Below, piece after piece: positions 33,402 through 40,624 of a stretch of DNA of 64,000 bases. This DNA comes from an uncultured bacterium (GTDB taxonomy: Bacteria > Bacteroidota > Rhodothermia > Rhodothermales > Rubricoccaceae). A program made the translations under genes and the position numbers. Numbering within the stretch: position 1 is the stretch's first letter; each line of letters begins with the position of its first letter. The stretch spans positions 124,001 through 188,000 of the forward strand of contig CANLSR010000002.1 of NCBI GenBank assembly GCA_947493945.1, given 5' to 3'. A model generated the notes under the pieces. That model was not told the DNA's origin, searched no databases, and worked only from the letters and a program-made list of their open reading frames with translations.

Positions 33402-34052
33402 ATGCGACTCGCTCTCTTCGGTCCGCCGGGGGCCGGCAAGGGCACGCAGGCCAAGCGCCTGGCCCGAGCCCACGGCCTGACTCACCTCTCGACCGGCGAC
33501 CTGTTCCGGGCCGCGATCCGGGACCAGACGCCGCTGGGCCGCCAGGTGGAGGACCTGCTCCAGGCCGGCTCGCTCGTCCCCGACGACGTCACCAACGACA
33601 TCGTCGCCGACCGGCTGGCGGCGCTCGGCCACGGCGGGTTCGTGCTCGACGGGTTCCCGCGGACCGTGGCCCAGGCCGAGTGGCTGCTGGCCTACCTCGC
33701 CCAAGCGGACGCGCCGCTGGACGCGGTCGTGAGCTTGCAGGTGCCCGAGGAGGACCTGGTCCAGCGCCTGTCGCGGCGCCGGACCGACCCGGAGACGGAC
33801 GCGATCTACCACCTCGACTTTAACCCGCCGCCCGGCGACGTCCCGGCCGACCGCCTGGTCCACCGGCCGGACGACCAGCCCGACGCCATCCGCCACCGGC
33901 TGGGCGTGTACCACGGCGAGACGGCGCCGGTCGAGGCCACGCTGCGCGCCCACACGCGCTACTTCGAGGTCGACGGCACCGGCTCGCTGGACCAAGTCCA
34001 GGAGCGGATCGAGCAGGCCGTGGCCACCGAGCGCGGGCTGACGGGCATCTGA
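33402..34052 (+). CDS. adk: Adenylate kinase
   Basis: 216 residues from the ATG at 33402 (MRLALFGPPGAGKGTQ); an adjacent in-frame TTG adds nothing. The P-loop is at residues 7-15, and THLSTGDLFRAAIRD and DGFPRTVAQAEWL form the AMP-binding region. A long-type LID follows (RRTDPETDAIYHLDFNPPP) without zinc cysteines. It interconverts ATP, ADP and AMP. It is the first gene of an operon: its stop overlaps the start of the polyprenyl synthase (TGATG), and an HPr gene follows. Confidence 0.96.
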   Translation: MRLALFGPPGAGKGTQAKRLARAHGLTHLSTGDLFRAAIRDQTPLGRQVEDLLQAGSLVPDDVTNDIVADRLAALGHGGFVLDGFPRTVAQAEWLLAYLAQADAPLDAVVSLQVPEEDLVQRLSRRRTDPETDAIYHLDFNPPPGDVPADRLVHRPDDQPDAIRHRLGVYHGETAPVEATLRAHTRYFEVDGTGSLDQVQERIEQAVATERGLTGI

Positions 34053-35044
34053 TGGTCGCCGACACCCCCCCAGCCCTCGCCTTGTCCGAGATCGCGGCCG
34101 AGGTCGACGCGGGGCTGGCTGGGCTCGACCTGCCCGCCGAGCCGGCCGGCCTCTACGGCCCGGTCCGGTACGTGCTGGAGGGCCGGGGCAAGCGGGTCCG
34201 CCCGGCGCTGGTGCTGCTGGCGGCCCAGGCCTTCGGCGGCGACGGCGCCCGCCGCCGGGCGATGCCGGCGGCGCTGGGCGTCGAGACCTTCCACAACTTC
34301 ACGCTCGTCCACGACGACATCATGGACCGGGCGGCCACGCGGCGCGGCCGGGCCACGGTCCACCAGCGCTGGGACGTCCCGACGGCGATCCTGGCCGGCG
34401 ACCTGATGATGGGCCTGGCCTGCGACCTGGTGGCGCGCACCGAGGGCACGCCGCTGGCGCCGCTCCTCAGGAGCCACTACGCGATGGTCGCGCGGCTGTG
34501 CGAGGGGCAGACCCTGGACATGGCCTTCGAGGCGCGCCCCGACGTGACGACGGACGAGTACCTGGACATGATCGACCGCAAGACGGGCGCCCTCCTCGAC
34601 CACGCGCTCGACCTGGGCGCCCGGGTCGGCGGCGCCCGGCCCGCCGACGCCGACGCGCTCCGCCAGTCGGGCCGGGCGCTGGGCCGCGCCTTCCAGATCC
34701 AGGACGACCTCCTGGACCTGACGGCCGACGCCGACACCTGGGGCAAGCCGGTCGGCGGCGACCTGGTCGAGGGCAAGCGGACGTTCCTGGTGCTGGCGGC
34801 CCGGGAGCGCGCCGGCGACGACGACCGGGCCTGGCTGGCGGCCGTGCTGGGCGGCGGCCTGGCGCCCGAGCGCGTCGGGCACGTCCGCGAGCGCCTGGAC
34901 CGCCTGGGCGTGCTGGCCGACGCCGCCGCGGCCGTCGACCGCTACACCGCCGCCGGCCGCCGCGGCCTCGACGTCCTCCCCGACGGCCCGCCCGCCGACG
35001 CGCTCCGCGCGTTGGCCCTGGGCCTCGCCTCCCGCTCCGCCTGA
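34052..35044 (+). CDS. Polyprenyl diphosphate synthase (E-isoprenyl transferase)
   Basis: 330 residues. The first aspartate-rich motif is D88-D-I-M-D92 in LVHDDIMDRA with GRATVHQRWD after it, and the second is D216-D-L-L-D220 in FQIQDDLLDLTAD. GKRVRPAL lies near residue 46. Bulky residues before the first motif (F83, L85) suggest a short or medium chain product (geranyl, farnesyl or geranylgeranyl diphosphate), but chain length cannot be assigned with confidence. It makes precursors for quinones, carotenoids or cell-wall lipids in the cytoplasm. Coupled to adk by TGATG, and 3 bp before HPr. Confidence 0.93.
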   Translation: MVADTPPALALSEIAAEVDAGLAGLDLPAEPAGLYGPVRYVLEGRGKRVRPALVLLAAQAFGGDGARRRAMPAALGVETFHNFTLVHDDIMDRAATRRGRATVHQRWDVPTAILAGDLMMGLACDLVARTEGTPLAPLLRSHYAMVARLCEGQTLDMAFEARPDVTTDEYLDMIDRKTGALLDHALDLGARVGGARPADADALRQSGRALGRAFQIQDDLLDLTADADTWGKPVGGDLVEGKRTFLVLAARERAGDDDRAWLAAVLGGGLAPERVGHVRERLDRLGVLADAAAAVDRYTAAGRRGLDVLPDGPPADALRALALGLASRSA

Positions 35045-35047
35045 GCC

Positions 35048-35317
35048 ATGATTACCCGACAGGTGACCGTCCGCAACCGCGCCGGCGTCCACACGCGCCC
35101 GGCCTCCATGATCGTCCGCGAGTCGGCGCGCTTCAAGTCGGAGTTCTTTATCCGCAAGGACGGCTACGAGATCAACGGCAAGAGCATCATCGGCGTGATG
35201 ACGCTGGCCGCCGAGCAGGGCGCGACGCTGGACTTGCTGTTCGAGGGGCCGGATGAGGCCGAGGCCGCCGACGCCCTGGAGGCGTTGTTCGAGCGCGGTT
35301 TCGGCGAGGCGCTGTAG
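35048..35317 (+). CDS. HPr-family phosphocarrier protein
   Basis: 89 residues, the usual HPr size. Both phosphorylation sites are conserved: His15 in RAGVHTRPAS (the PEP-dependent site) and Ser46 in NGKSIIGVMTLAA (the HPr kinase site). HPr passes phosphate from enzyme I to sugar EIIA proteins or serves as a regulator. No EI, EII or HPr kinase is in the window. In bacteria with few PTS sugars it often has a regulatory role. It is third in the adk operon; the last gene before a repeat-filled gap. Confidence 0.95.
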   Translation: MITRQVTVRNRAGVHTRPASMIVRESARFKSEFFIRKDGYEINGKSIIGVMTLAAEQGATLDLLFEGPDEAEAADALEALFERGFGEAL

Positions 35318-35422
35318 GTAAGGGCCCCGTTGGCCGAGCTGTCGCTTCGCGGTTGCGCAGTGTCCAAAAACGGGATTCGCGCCCAGCGCGTGGCGGGATG
35401 CCAGCCAAAGCTACTCCGCGCA

Positions 35423-35452
35423 AACGGCCCCGCTGAATTCAGCAGGGCCGTT
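35423..35452. repeat. Palindrome with central TGAATTCA, left copy
   Basis: AACGGCCCCGCTGAATTCAG...GGGCCGTT, an almost perfect inverted repeat in the 373-bp gap between HPr and the M1 peptidase. It may terminate the adk operon although it lacks a T-tract. A degenerate second copy is at 35611. Confidence 0.65.
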
Positions 35453-35480
35453 GAGTCCTAGCTCAAAGCCCCCAAAACAC

Positions 35481-35590
35481 GTCATCCTGAGCTTGCGAAG
35501 GATCTCGATGCCGATACCTCGACTCGGTAAAGAGCGGTGCCGATGTGCTGGAAGCCCGAGTTGAGATCCTTCACATTCGTTCGGGATGAC
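35481..35590. repeat. GTCATCC...GGATGAC dispersed element
   Basis: 110 bp with exact terminal inverted repeats GTCATCC/GGATGAC. Subterminal arms GCGAAGGATCTC and GAGATCCTTC and a central GGTAAAGAGCGGTGCCGAT complete it. Elements with this GTCATCCTGAGC...GAAGGATCT pattern are widespread in diverse bacterial phyla. No ORF; probably a MITE- or REP-like unit. Confidence 0.8.
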
Positions 35591-35610
35591 AAAAGGGTGC
35601 ACTAGAACCT

Positions 35611-35642
35611 AACAGCCCTGCCTTGAATTCAGGGGGCCGTCT
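35611..35642. repeat. Palindrome with central TGAATTCA, right copy
   Basis: AACAGCCCTGCCTTGAATTC...GGGGGCCGTCT, similar to the copy at 35423. The two lie about 30 bp outside the ends of the GTCATCC element. The spacer from here to 35690 holds nothing further. Confidence 0.55.
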
Positions 35643-35690
35643 GAGCGCCCGTCGAGCGCATCGGCGACCGATTCGGCGGGGGCGCCCGCG

Positions 35691-37727
35691 TTACTCCGGC
35701 TCCGCCGGCCAGACGTTGTCGCTGCGGTCGGCGTCGAAGATGTAGCCGTCCGGGTCGATCTCGACGCGCACCACCTCGCCGGCGGGGAACGCCAGCGGGG
35801 CGCTGGCGGCGCCGCCCAACCACGTCGAGACCTCGACGCGTCGGTCTTCGGTCCGGCCGTCGGCGTAGGTCACGCGGACCAAGGCCGGCATCGGCGCCTG
35901 CCCCCGGTCCTCGACCACGACCGCGACGGCCCCGTCCTCGGTCCGGCCCACGTCGGCGACGGCGTGGTCCACGGTCCAGGTCTCGAAGAAGGTCGGTGTC
36001 CAGAACCAGTCGAGATCCTGGCCCAGCCGGCTCTCGAACGTGTTGAACAGGTCGTAGGGGTACGGATGGGCGCCCCGCCAGCGGCGGCCGTACTCGCGGT
36101 AGGCGTCGAAAAAGGCGTCCTCGCCGTAGATCCCGCGCAGCGCGTGGAGCGCGACGGCCGGCGTCGAGTAGGAGGCGAGGCCGCGCGCGCGGCCGCCGAC
36201 CGGGTCCACGTCGCTCGTCCCGCCGCCGATGGGGTAGCGGTCGTTGTGGCGCATCGGCGGGACCGCGTAGCCCGTGCCGGCCAGGAGGTAGTGCGACTGC
36301 CGCTGGCGGTCCCAGGCGTCGATGGCGGGCCGGCTCTCCGAGGAGCCGTCGAAGAAGGCCGCGATGCCCTCGTTGGTGTTGAACGACGTGAGCCCCTCGT
36401 CCATCCAGGTAAAGGCCTTCTCGTTGGAGCCGACCATCATCGGAAACCACATGTGGCCGATCTCGTGGTGAGTGACGCTGAACAGGCGCGCGTCGGTGCG
36501 GTCGCCGCCGATGAGCGTCATCATGGGGTACTCCATGCCGCCGGTGATGACGCCCTCGACGGCCGTCATGTGGGGCCACGGGTAGGGCCAGAGCATCCCG
36601 GACAGGTGCTCGATACTGAACTTGGAGAACTCGGCCGACCGCTCCCAGGGCGCGTCATACGGCGCCTCGCCGGCGGGCCGGTAGAACGCGTTGATCTGGA
36701 CGGCCTCGGGCGAGCCGTCGCCGTCCTGGTCCACGTTCGCGTGCGTGGCGTCCCAGACGTAGGCCGCCGAGCCGGAGACGGCGACGTCGCGGACGTCTTC
36801 GGCCAGGAACTCCCACACGCGCCGCCCGCTGGCGGCGGGCGCGAGCGCCGTGCCGCGCTCGTCGGCCGTGACCACCTGGACGATCTCGTCGCTGCTCATG
36901 GCCTCCGCCAGCCGGGCGCGCGTGCGGTCGGTGTAGACGGCGTCGGGGTTCTGGAGCGCGCCCGTCGCGTAGACCAGCATGTCCGCCGGGGCGTCGATGG
37001 AGAGCCGGTAGGTGGCCATGTCCATGTAGTGCTCGCCCATGCCCAGGTACGGGTCCACGTGCCAGCCCTCGACGTCGTCGTAGACGGCCATCTGGGGGTA
37101 CCAGTAGCCGGCGTAGACCACCTCGCCGTCGGTGCCCTGGCGGTAGGTCCCGGTGTCGGGCGGGATGGGGTAGCTCCAGGCCAGGTCGAGGGCGGCCGTC
37201 GCGCCGGGCGCCAGCGGGGCCTCCAGGCCGACCGTCATGACCGTCCCCAGGATGGAGTAGGTGCCCGGCCCGACGGTGCCGCCGTAGCTGCCGGGCGTCT
37301 CCTGGACCGTGACGTCGCGGTAGGCCGTCCCGCCGACGGCGAAGCGCTCCAGCGTCAGCCCGCCCGTGACGGCCACGGGCCGGTTGCGGGGCACGCCGGG
37401 CGCGTGGACGTTCTGGCGCAGCTTGAGCACCAGGAAGGCGAGCGTGTCCGGGGAGTTGTTCGTGTAGGTGATCGTGCCGCTGGCGCTCAGCGTCGGCGTG
37501 CCGGCCAGGTCGATGCGGGCGTCGAGGTCGTAGTCGGCCCGGTTCTGCCAGTAGGCGGCGCCCGGCGTGCCGGTCTCGGAGCGGGTGCCCTCGGCGACGG
37601 CGCGCTCGAACGACGGCGGCGGCGTCACGGGGGTTGGCTGGACCCGCTGGGCGGAGGCGCCAGCGGCCAGCGCGAGGGTGAGCGCGGCGAGGGCGAACGG
37701 GCGGGCGGGCATCAGTCGGGCGGGCAT
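35691..37727 (-). CDS. Secreted M1-family metallopeptidase
   Basis: 678 residues. A signal peptide at the N-terminus (FALAALTLALAAGASAQ) shows export; the ATG at 37727 or an in-frame ATG five codons later may be used. The zinc site is H421-E-I-G-H425 with E444 18 residues later in WMDEG, the M1 gluzincin pattern. The upstream GGMEY (396-400) stands in place of the usual GAMEN exopeptidase motif, a common variant in this subgroup. The N-terminal ~350 residues are the beta-sandwich domain. It would trim peptides in the periplasm or outside the cell. Monocistronic; a TAACCTG element upstream is a likely promoter. Confidence 0.92.
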   Translation of the reverse strand: MPARLMPARPFALAALTLALAAGASAQRVQPTPVTPPPSFERAVAEGTRSETGTPGAAYWQNRADYDLDARIDLAGTPTLSASGTITYTNNSPDTLAFLVLKLRQNVHAPGVPRNRPVAVTGGLTLERFAVGGTAYRDVTVQETPGSYGGTVGPGTYSILGTVMTVGLEAPLAPGATAALDLAWSYPIPPDTGTYRQGTDGEVVYAGYWYPQMAVYDDVEGWHVDPYLGMGEHYMDMATYRLSIDAPADMLVYATGALQNPDAVYTDRTRARLAEAMSSDEIVQVVTADERGTALAPAASGRRVWEFLAEDVRDVAVSGSAAYVWDATHANVDQDGDGSPEAVQINAFYRPAGEAPYDAPWERSAEFSKFSIEHLSGMLWPYPWPHMTAVEGVITGGMEYPMMTLIGGDRTDARLFSVTHHEIGHMWFPMMVGSNEKAFTWMDEGLTSFNTNEGIAAFFDGSSESRPAIDAWDRQRQSHYLLAGTGYAVPPMRHNDRYPIGGGTSDVDPVGGRARGLASYSTPAVALHALRGIYGEDAFFDAYREYGRRWRGAHPYPYDLFNTFESRLGQDLDWFWTPTFFETWTVDHAVADVGRTEDGAVAVVVEDRGQAPMPALVRVTYADGRTEDRRVEVSTWLGGAASAPLAFPAGEVVRVEIDPDGYIFDADRSDNVWPAEPE

Positions 37728-37854
37728 CGGGTGGGGAGAGGCGGAGTGCAGGAACGGGTCCGCCCGCAGGTTAGCGCCGCCCGAGCGGCGCCGTTGAGAC
37801 GGTGCAAATGACGTGGAGACGCGCCGCCGACTGGTGCCGCCCGCGGGGCGTGGC

Positions 37855-37862
37855 TAGTTTTG
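37855..37862 (+). promoter_or_regulatory. -7 promoter element of tRNA-Leu
   Basis: TAGTTTTG ends 10 nt before the tRNA 5' end. Confidence 0.65.
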
Positions 37863-37872
37863 GCCTCCCGCT

Positions 37873-37956
37873 GCCCGAGTGGCGGAATTGGTAGACGCGC
37901 ACGATTCAGGGTCGTGTTCCCTCACGGGAGTGCTGGTTCGATTCCAGTCTCGGGCA
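37873..37956 (+). tRNA. tRNA-Leu (anticodon CAG)
   Basis: Acceptor GCCCGAG/CTCGGGC, D-arm with GGAATTGGTAGAC, anticodon stem CACGA/TCGTG with loop TTCAGGG (anticodon CAG). A long variable arm typical of Leu and the T-arm CTGG TTCGATT CCAG follow, with discriminator A. CCA is not encoded. Its 3' end is the integration site of the element that follows. Confidence 0.97.
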
Positions 37957-39490
37957 CCTCAGAGGACTGGCTGCTAACCCTAGCGGCCGGTCCTCTGTCA
38001 TTTGCGGCGATTGCGGGCTGTTTGCCCCGAAGAAGGTGGATTATCTCGGACACCTCCGGGGTTCGATACGCGCCGTTCTCAAACACTAGGTTGCCGGGGA
38101 AGATCGAACCGACGATCCGGTCTTTGGCCTCGATCCCGGCGGACTGGTAGTAGCCGGGTAGGTCCGCCAGCAGAGAGAGACCGTACCGGGCATTGCGCAA
38201 CAGGTCGCTGGCGCCGTCGCCCGGCCCCGCCAGCCGGTCCTCAAGCTCGTGCTTCTGCTGGCGGTAGCGCTCGGCTAGTCGGTCGTACGCCTCCGTTGGG
38301 ATCTTGCCCTCGACCAGCTTCTCGGCCGCGTCGGTCAGCTTCTCCTCTACGGCCTCAATCTCAGAGATCAGCCGGGCGCGTACGGCTTCCCGGCTTCCCT
38401 CTCGCTCGTCCTGCACGTCTTTGAGGACCGCCAGGTACAGCCGTGACACTTCCGGGGCCACACGCACGGAGCGTAGCACGGCGTCGAACGCGTCATGCGC
38501 GGTCCTGACGTTGAACCGCTCTTTGCATGGGGTCTGGCAGTGGTAGTAGTGGTAACGCCCCTGCTTCGCCGCGCTGGCGGTCAGGTTGCCGCCGCACTGC
38601 GCGCAGGTCAAGTGACCGCGCAGGGGATACTCAACCCGGCGCGACGGGCGCGGCCCCTTTGCAGCCCCCTTGTGGCCCCCGTCGAGCACGCCCTGGACCT
38701 TGCGGAATGTCTCCTCACTCACCAGTGCCCGGTGCAGCGCCGGTACCAACCGCTCGGGTTCGTCTCGGTAGGCCGGGACCCGGATGAGCCCAGCGTACAC
38801 CGGGTTGCGCAGCAGGTTGTAGAGTTGGCTCTTGCAACACTTGACGCCTCGCTGGCGGACGTACAGCAGTACCTCCGCAGGTAGGTACATCCCGGACGCG
38901 ATCCGCTCGAACGCTTCCTGGATCACCGGCGCGTGCTCGCTCGGCCGCATCAACGGCCGGTCGTTCTCGTCCCGACCTCGCTGGTAGCCGCGCGGCGGCT
39001 TCGACGTGAACCGACCCTCCAACATGGCCCGCCGCATCCCCTGCTTGGTGTTCTGCGCGCGCCGGTCGTTCTCCACCTCCGGCGCCGCCAGGTAGAGCGC
39101 CAGCATCATCTTGTTCTCCGGGATCGCCAGGTCCAGCGGTTGCTCGACGGCCTGCACGTCGAGCCCCAGGACCTTGAGACGGCCTAGCATCTCGTGCGCC
39201 AGCGCCTGATTCCTGGAGAACCGATCCCACTTGAGCACCAGCAGCAGGTCTACCCGGCCCCTGTTCTTGCGGGCGTACTCCAGTAGTTGGTTGAACTCCG
39301 GCCGGTTGAACGTCTTGGCGGACGCGCCGTCCTCCTGGAAGTGCTGAACAACCTCAATGTTCTGGATCTCGCAGAAGCGTCTAAGCCTCGCCTCTTGGTC
39401 CCGTAGGCTGTAGCCCGATACCTGATCGTCGGTCGATACGCGGGTGTAGAGGATCGCCCGGCGTCGGGTCTTGCTGGCGGGCGTGTTCAT
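37922..39490 (-). CDS. Large serine recombinase (site-specific integrase) of the tRNA-Leu element
   Basis: 522 residues as integrated. The resolvase domain starts at residue 11, with nucleophile Ser19 in LYTRVSTDDQ and KWDRFSRN near 89. The recombinase domain includes PPRGYQRG and LRNPVYAGLI. A zinc ribbon has C296, C299, C318 and C322. A long coiled coil (about 360-430) is followed by the C-terminal domain. The last 11 residues (VPETGIEPALP) are encoded by the antisense strand of the tRNA-Leu gene, and the stop codon lies inside that gene. At the far end of the element an in-frame alternative tail exists after the same GTG CCC codons. A protein of 556 residues is therefore expected from the circular form. 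It mediates integration and excision. Confidence 0.93.
   Translation of the reverse strand: MNTPASKTRRRAILYTRVSTDDQVSGYSLRDQEARLRRFCEIQNIEVVQHFQEDGASAKTFNRPEFNQLLEYARKNRGRVDLLLVLKWDRFSRNQALAHEMLGRLKVLGLDVQAVEQPLDLAIPENKMMLALYLAAPEVENDRRAQNTKQGMRRAMLEGRFTSKPPRGYQRGRDENDRPLMRPSEHAPVIQEAFERIASGMYLPAEVLLYVRQRGVKCCKSQLYNLLRNPVYAGLIRVPAYRDEPERLVPALHRALVSEETFRKVQGVLDGGHKGAAKGPRPSRRVEYPLRGHLTCAQCGGNLTASAAKQGRYHYYHCQTPCKERFNVRTAHDAFDAVLRSVRVAPEVSRLYLAVLKDVQDEREGSREAVRARLISEIEAVEEKLTDAAEKLVEGKIPTEAYDRLAERYRQQKHELEDRLAGPGDGASDLLRNARYGLSLLADLPGYYQSAGIEAKDRIVGSIFPGNLVFENGAYRTPEVSEIIHLLRGKQPAIAANDRGPAARVSSQSSEVPETGIEPALP
37952..37965. repeat. Left attachment-site repeat (attL core)
   Basis: GGGCACCTCAGAGG overlaps the last five bases of tRNA-Leu. 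It matches 45778-45791 at 13 of 14 positions. Confidence 0.75.
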
Positions 39491-39605
39491 CGTACTCGGT
39501 CAGGGCTAGTCGATACAGAAAGTCCCGCAGCCGCTCGGCCTCGTTTTCGGTGTAGTCGGCGCCGTCCTGCTCCAGCATAGAGCGGCACGCCTCGACGGAG
39601 ATCAT
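39381..39605 (-). CDS. Small protein preceding and overlapping the serine recombinase
   Basis: 74 residues, ATG at 39605. The N-terminal half (MISVEACRSMLEQDGADYTENEAERLRDFLYRLAL) matches a small conserved protein type I know from just upstream of serine recombinases. It has the pattern of ECR followed by acidic residues, then (I/L)RDFLYxLA. The C-terminal half overlaps the recombinase start by about 110 bp in another frame. This suggests translational coupling, and the tail is probably not conserved. It may be a recombination directionality factor or a regulator; the function is unknown. It belongs to the recombinase operon. Confidence 0.7.
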   Translation of the reverse strand: MISVEACRSMLEQDGADYTENEAERLRDFLYRLALTEYDEHARQQDPTPGDPLHPRIDRRSGIGLQPTGPRGEA

Positions 39606-39630
39606 GTCTCATAGCGCGGGACCTACCTCT

Positions 39631-39694
39631 GGGATCTCCAGTCAGCGGGCCGGTTGGTGGTTGGGGGTGGCCTCCGGGGTCTCCGGTCAGCCGG
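39631..39694. promoter_or_regulatory. Pair of 19-nt direct repeats upstream of the recombinase operon
   Basis: GGGATCTCCAGTCAGCGGG (39631-39649) and GGGGTCTCCGGTCAGCCGG (39676-39694), 16 of 19 identical and 45 bp apart. They fill the gap between the MerR-like stop and the 74-aa ORF. A plausible operator for an element-encoded DNA-binding protein. Confidence 0.5.
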
Positions 39695-39700
39695 TGTCAG

Positions 39701-40552
39701 CTACAGCTTCTCCCTGAGCACGACGGATAGGTCTACGGTCTTGCCGTTCTGCTTCTTGACGGTCATGTCGAGGTGCGGCGCCTGGTCTAGCATCTCCTGG
39801 ATAGTCTTGCCGTCGGCGCTCCGCTCGCTCTCCAGCATCATCGGTTCTCCCTCTTTCAGACGGACTGTGACACGCCGGTTATCGCCCCGTCGGATTGCTA
39901 GGATCACCTTGATCTCGGCGTCGGTCACGTCGATACCGGGGCGGTAGTCAGGGCGAGTGTCCAGCTTCGGAAGGGCCTTCTGTACGACGGCGTTCAAGTT
40001 GATGCGGACGTGATCCGCCAGCGGCCATAGATGCCCCGCTGTCGCGTACTCGCGTTCCGTCGCCAGCTCGACCTCGCCGCTAGCGAAGACCAGCAGGAAG
40101 ACCGGGACCTGCTGCAACGCCAGTAAGACGTAGAACTCGAACGTGTACGGGGCGTCGGGGTCTAGCCGCCCATCGTCCATCTGGCGGAGGTTGGACTTAG
40201 CCTTGCCCAGCGTGGCCGTGGGGACGCCGAACCCGCGAAGCTCCAGGATGGAGCCCAGCCACACCAAGTCCATCAGGGAGTACCGCCGCCAGCCTTGACC
40301 GGACTCCCGAGGGTCCTCGACGATGCCCTCGGCTTCCCAATGGTTGACCACGCGCGAACTCACCTCTGAGCGCCCGATCTTGAACCGCTTCTCCCGGAGA
40401 TTCGCCAGGATCGTAGCGATTTCAGGCGACTCCAGGAGAGTCCCGTACCGGATGGAGTAGGTGTCCCCCCGGTATACGCGCGTGCCCTCATTCAGCCGCC
40501 GGATGTGCTCCTGTTGCTCCGGCGGCAGGTCGTTGACGGTGAAGTCGCTCAA
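39701..40552 (-). CDS. MerR-like DNA-binding protein of the element
   Basis: 283 residues from a TTG at 40552, placed 27 nt after a TACCTTTG promoter element. Residues about 58-115 form a MerR-type winged helix (IGRSEVSSRVVNHWEAEGIVEDPRESGQGWRRYSLMDLVWLGSILELRGFGV), with the wing arginines in GWRRYS. The rest (FEFYVLLALQQVPVFLLVFASGEVELATEREY and a beta-rich C-terminus) is not recognised and is not a classical metal-binding MerR tail. It is the most likely regulator of the recombinase operon and of itself. The gene precedes the 74-aa ORF by a spacer with two direct repeats. Confidence 0.72.
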   Translation of the reverse strand: MSDFTVNDLPPEQQEHIRRLNEGTRVYRGDTYSIRYGTLLESPEIATILANLREKRFKIGRSEVSSRVVNHWEAEGIVEDPRESGQGWRRYSLMDLVWLGSILELRGFGVPTATLGKAKSNLRQMDDGRLDPDAPYTFEFYVLLALQQVPVFLLVFASGEVELATEREYATAGHLWPLADHVRINLNAVVQKALPKLDTRPDYRPGIDVTDAEIKVILAIRRGDNRRVTVRLKEGEPMMLESERSADGKTIQEMLDQAPHLDMTVKKQNGKTVDLSVVLREKL

Positions 40553-40579
40553 AGCTTACGGGGCAGGAAGGTCCAGGGG

Positions 40580-40587
40580 CAAAGGTA
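40580..40587 (-). promoter_or_regulatory. -7 promoter element of the MerR-like gene
   Basis: TACCTTTG on the minus strand, 27 nt before the TTG start. The element uses the host's promoter type. Confidence 0.6.
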
Positions 40588-40624
40588 GACGCCCCCCCGA
40601 ACCTTCCGCAACCGTAAAGATCAG

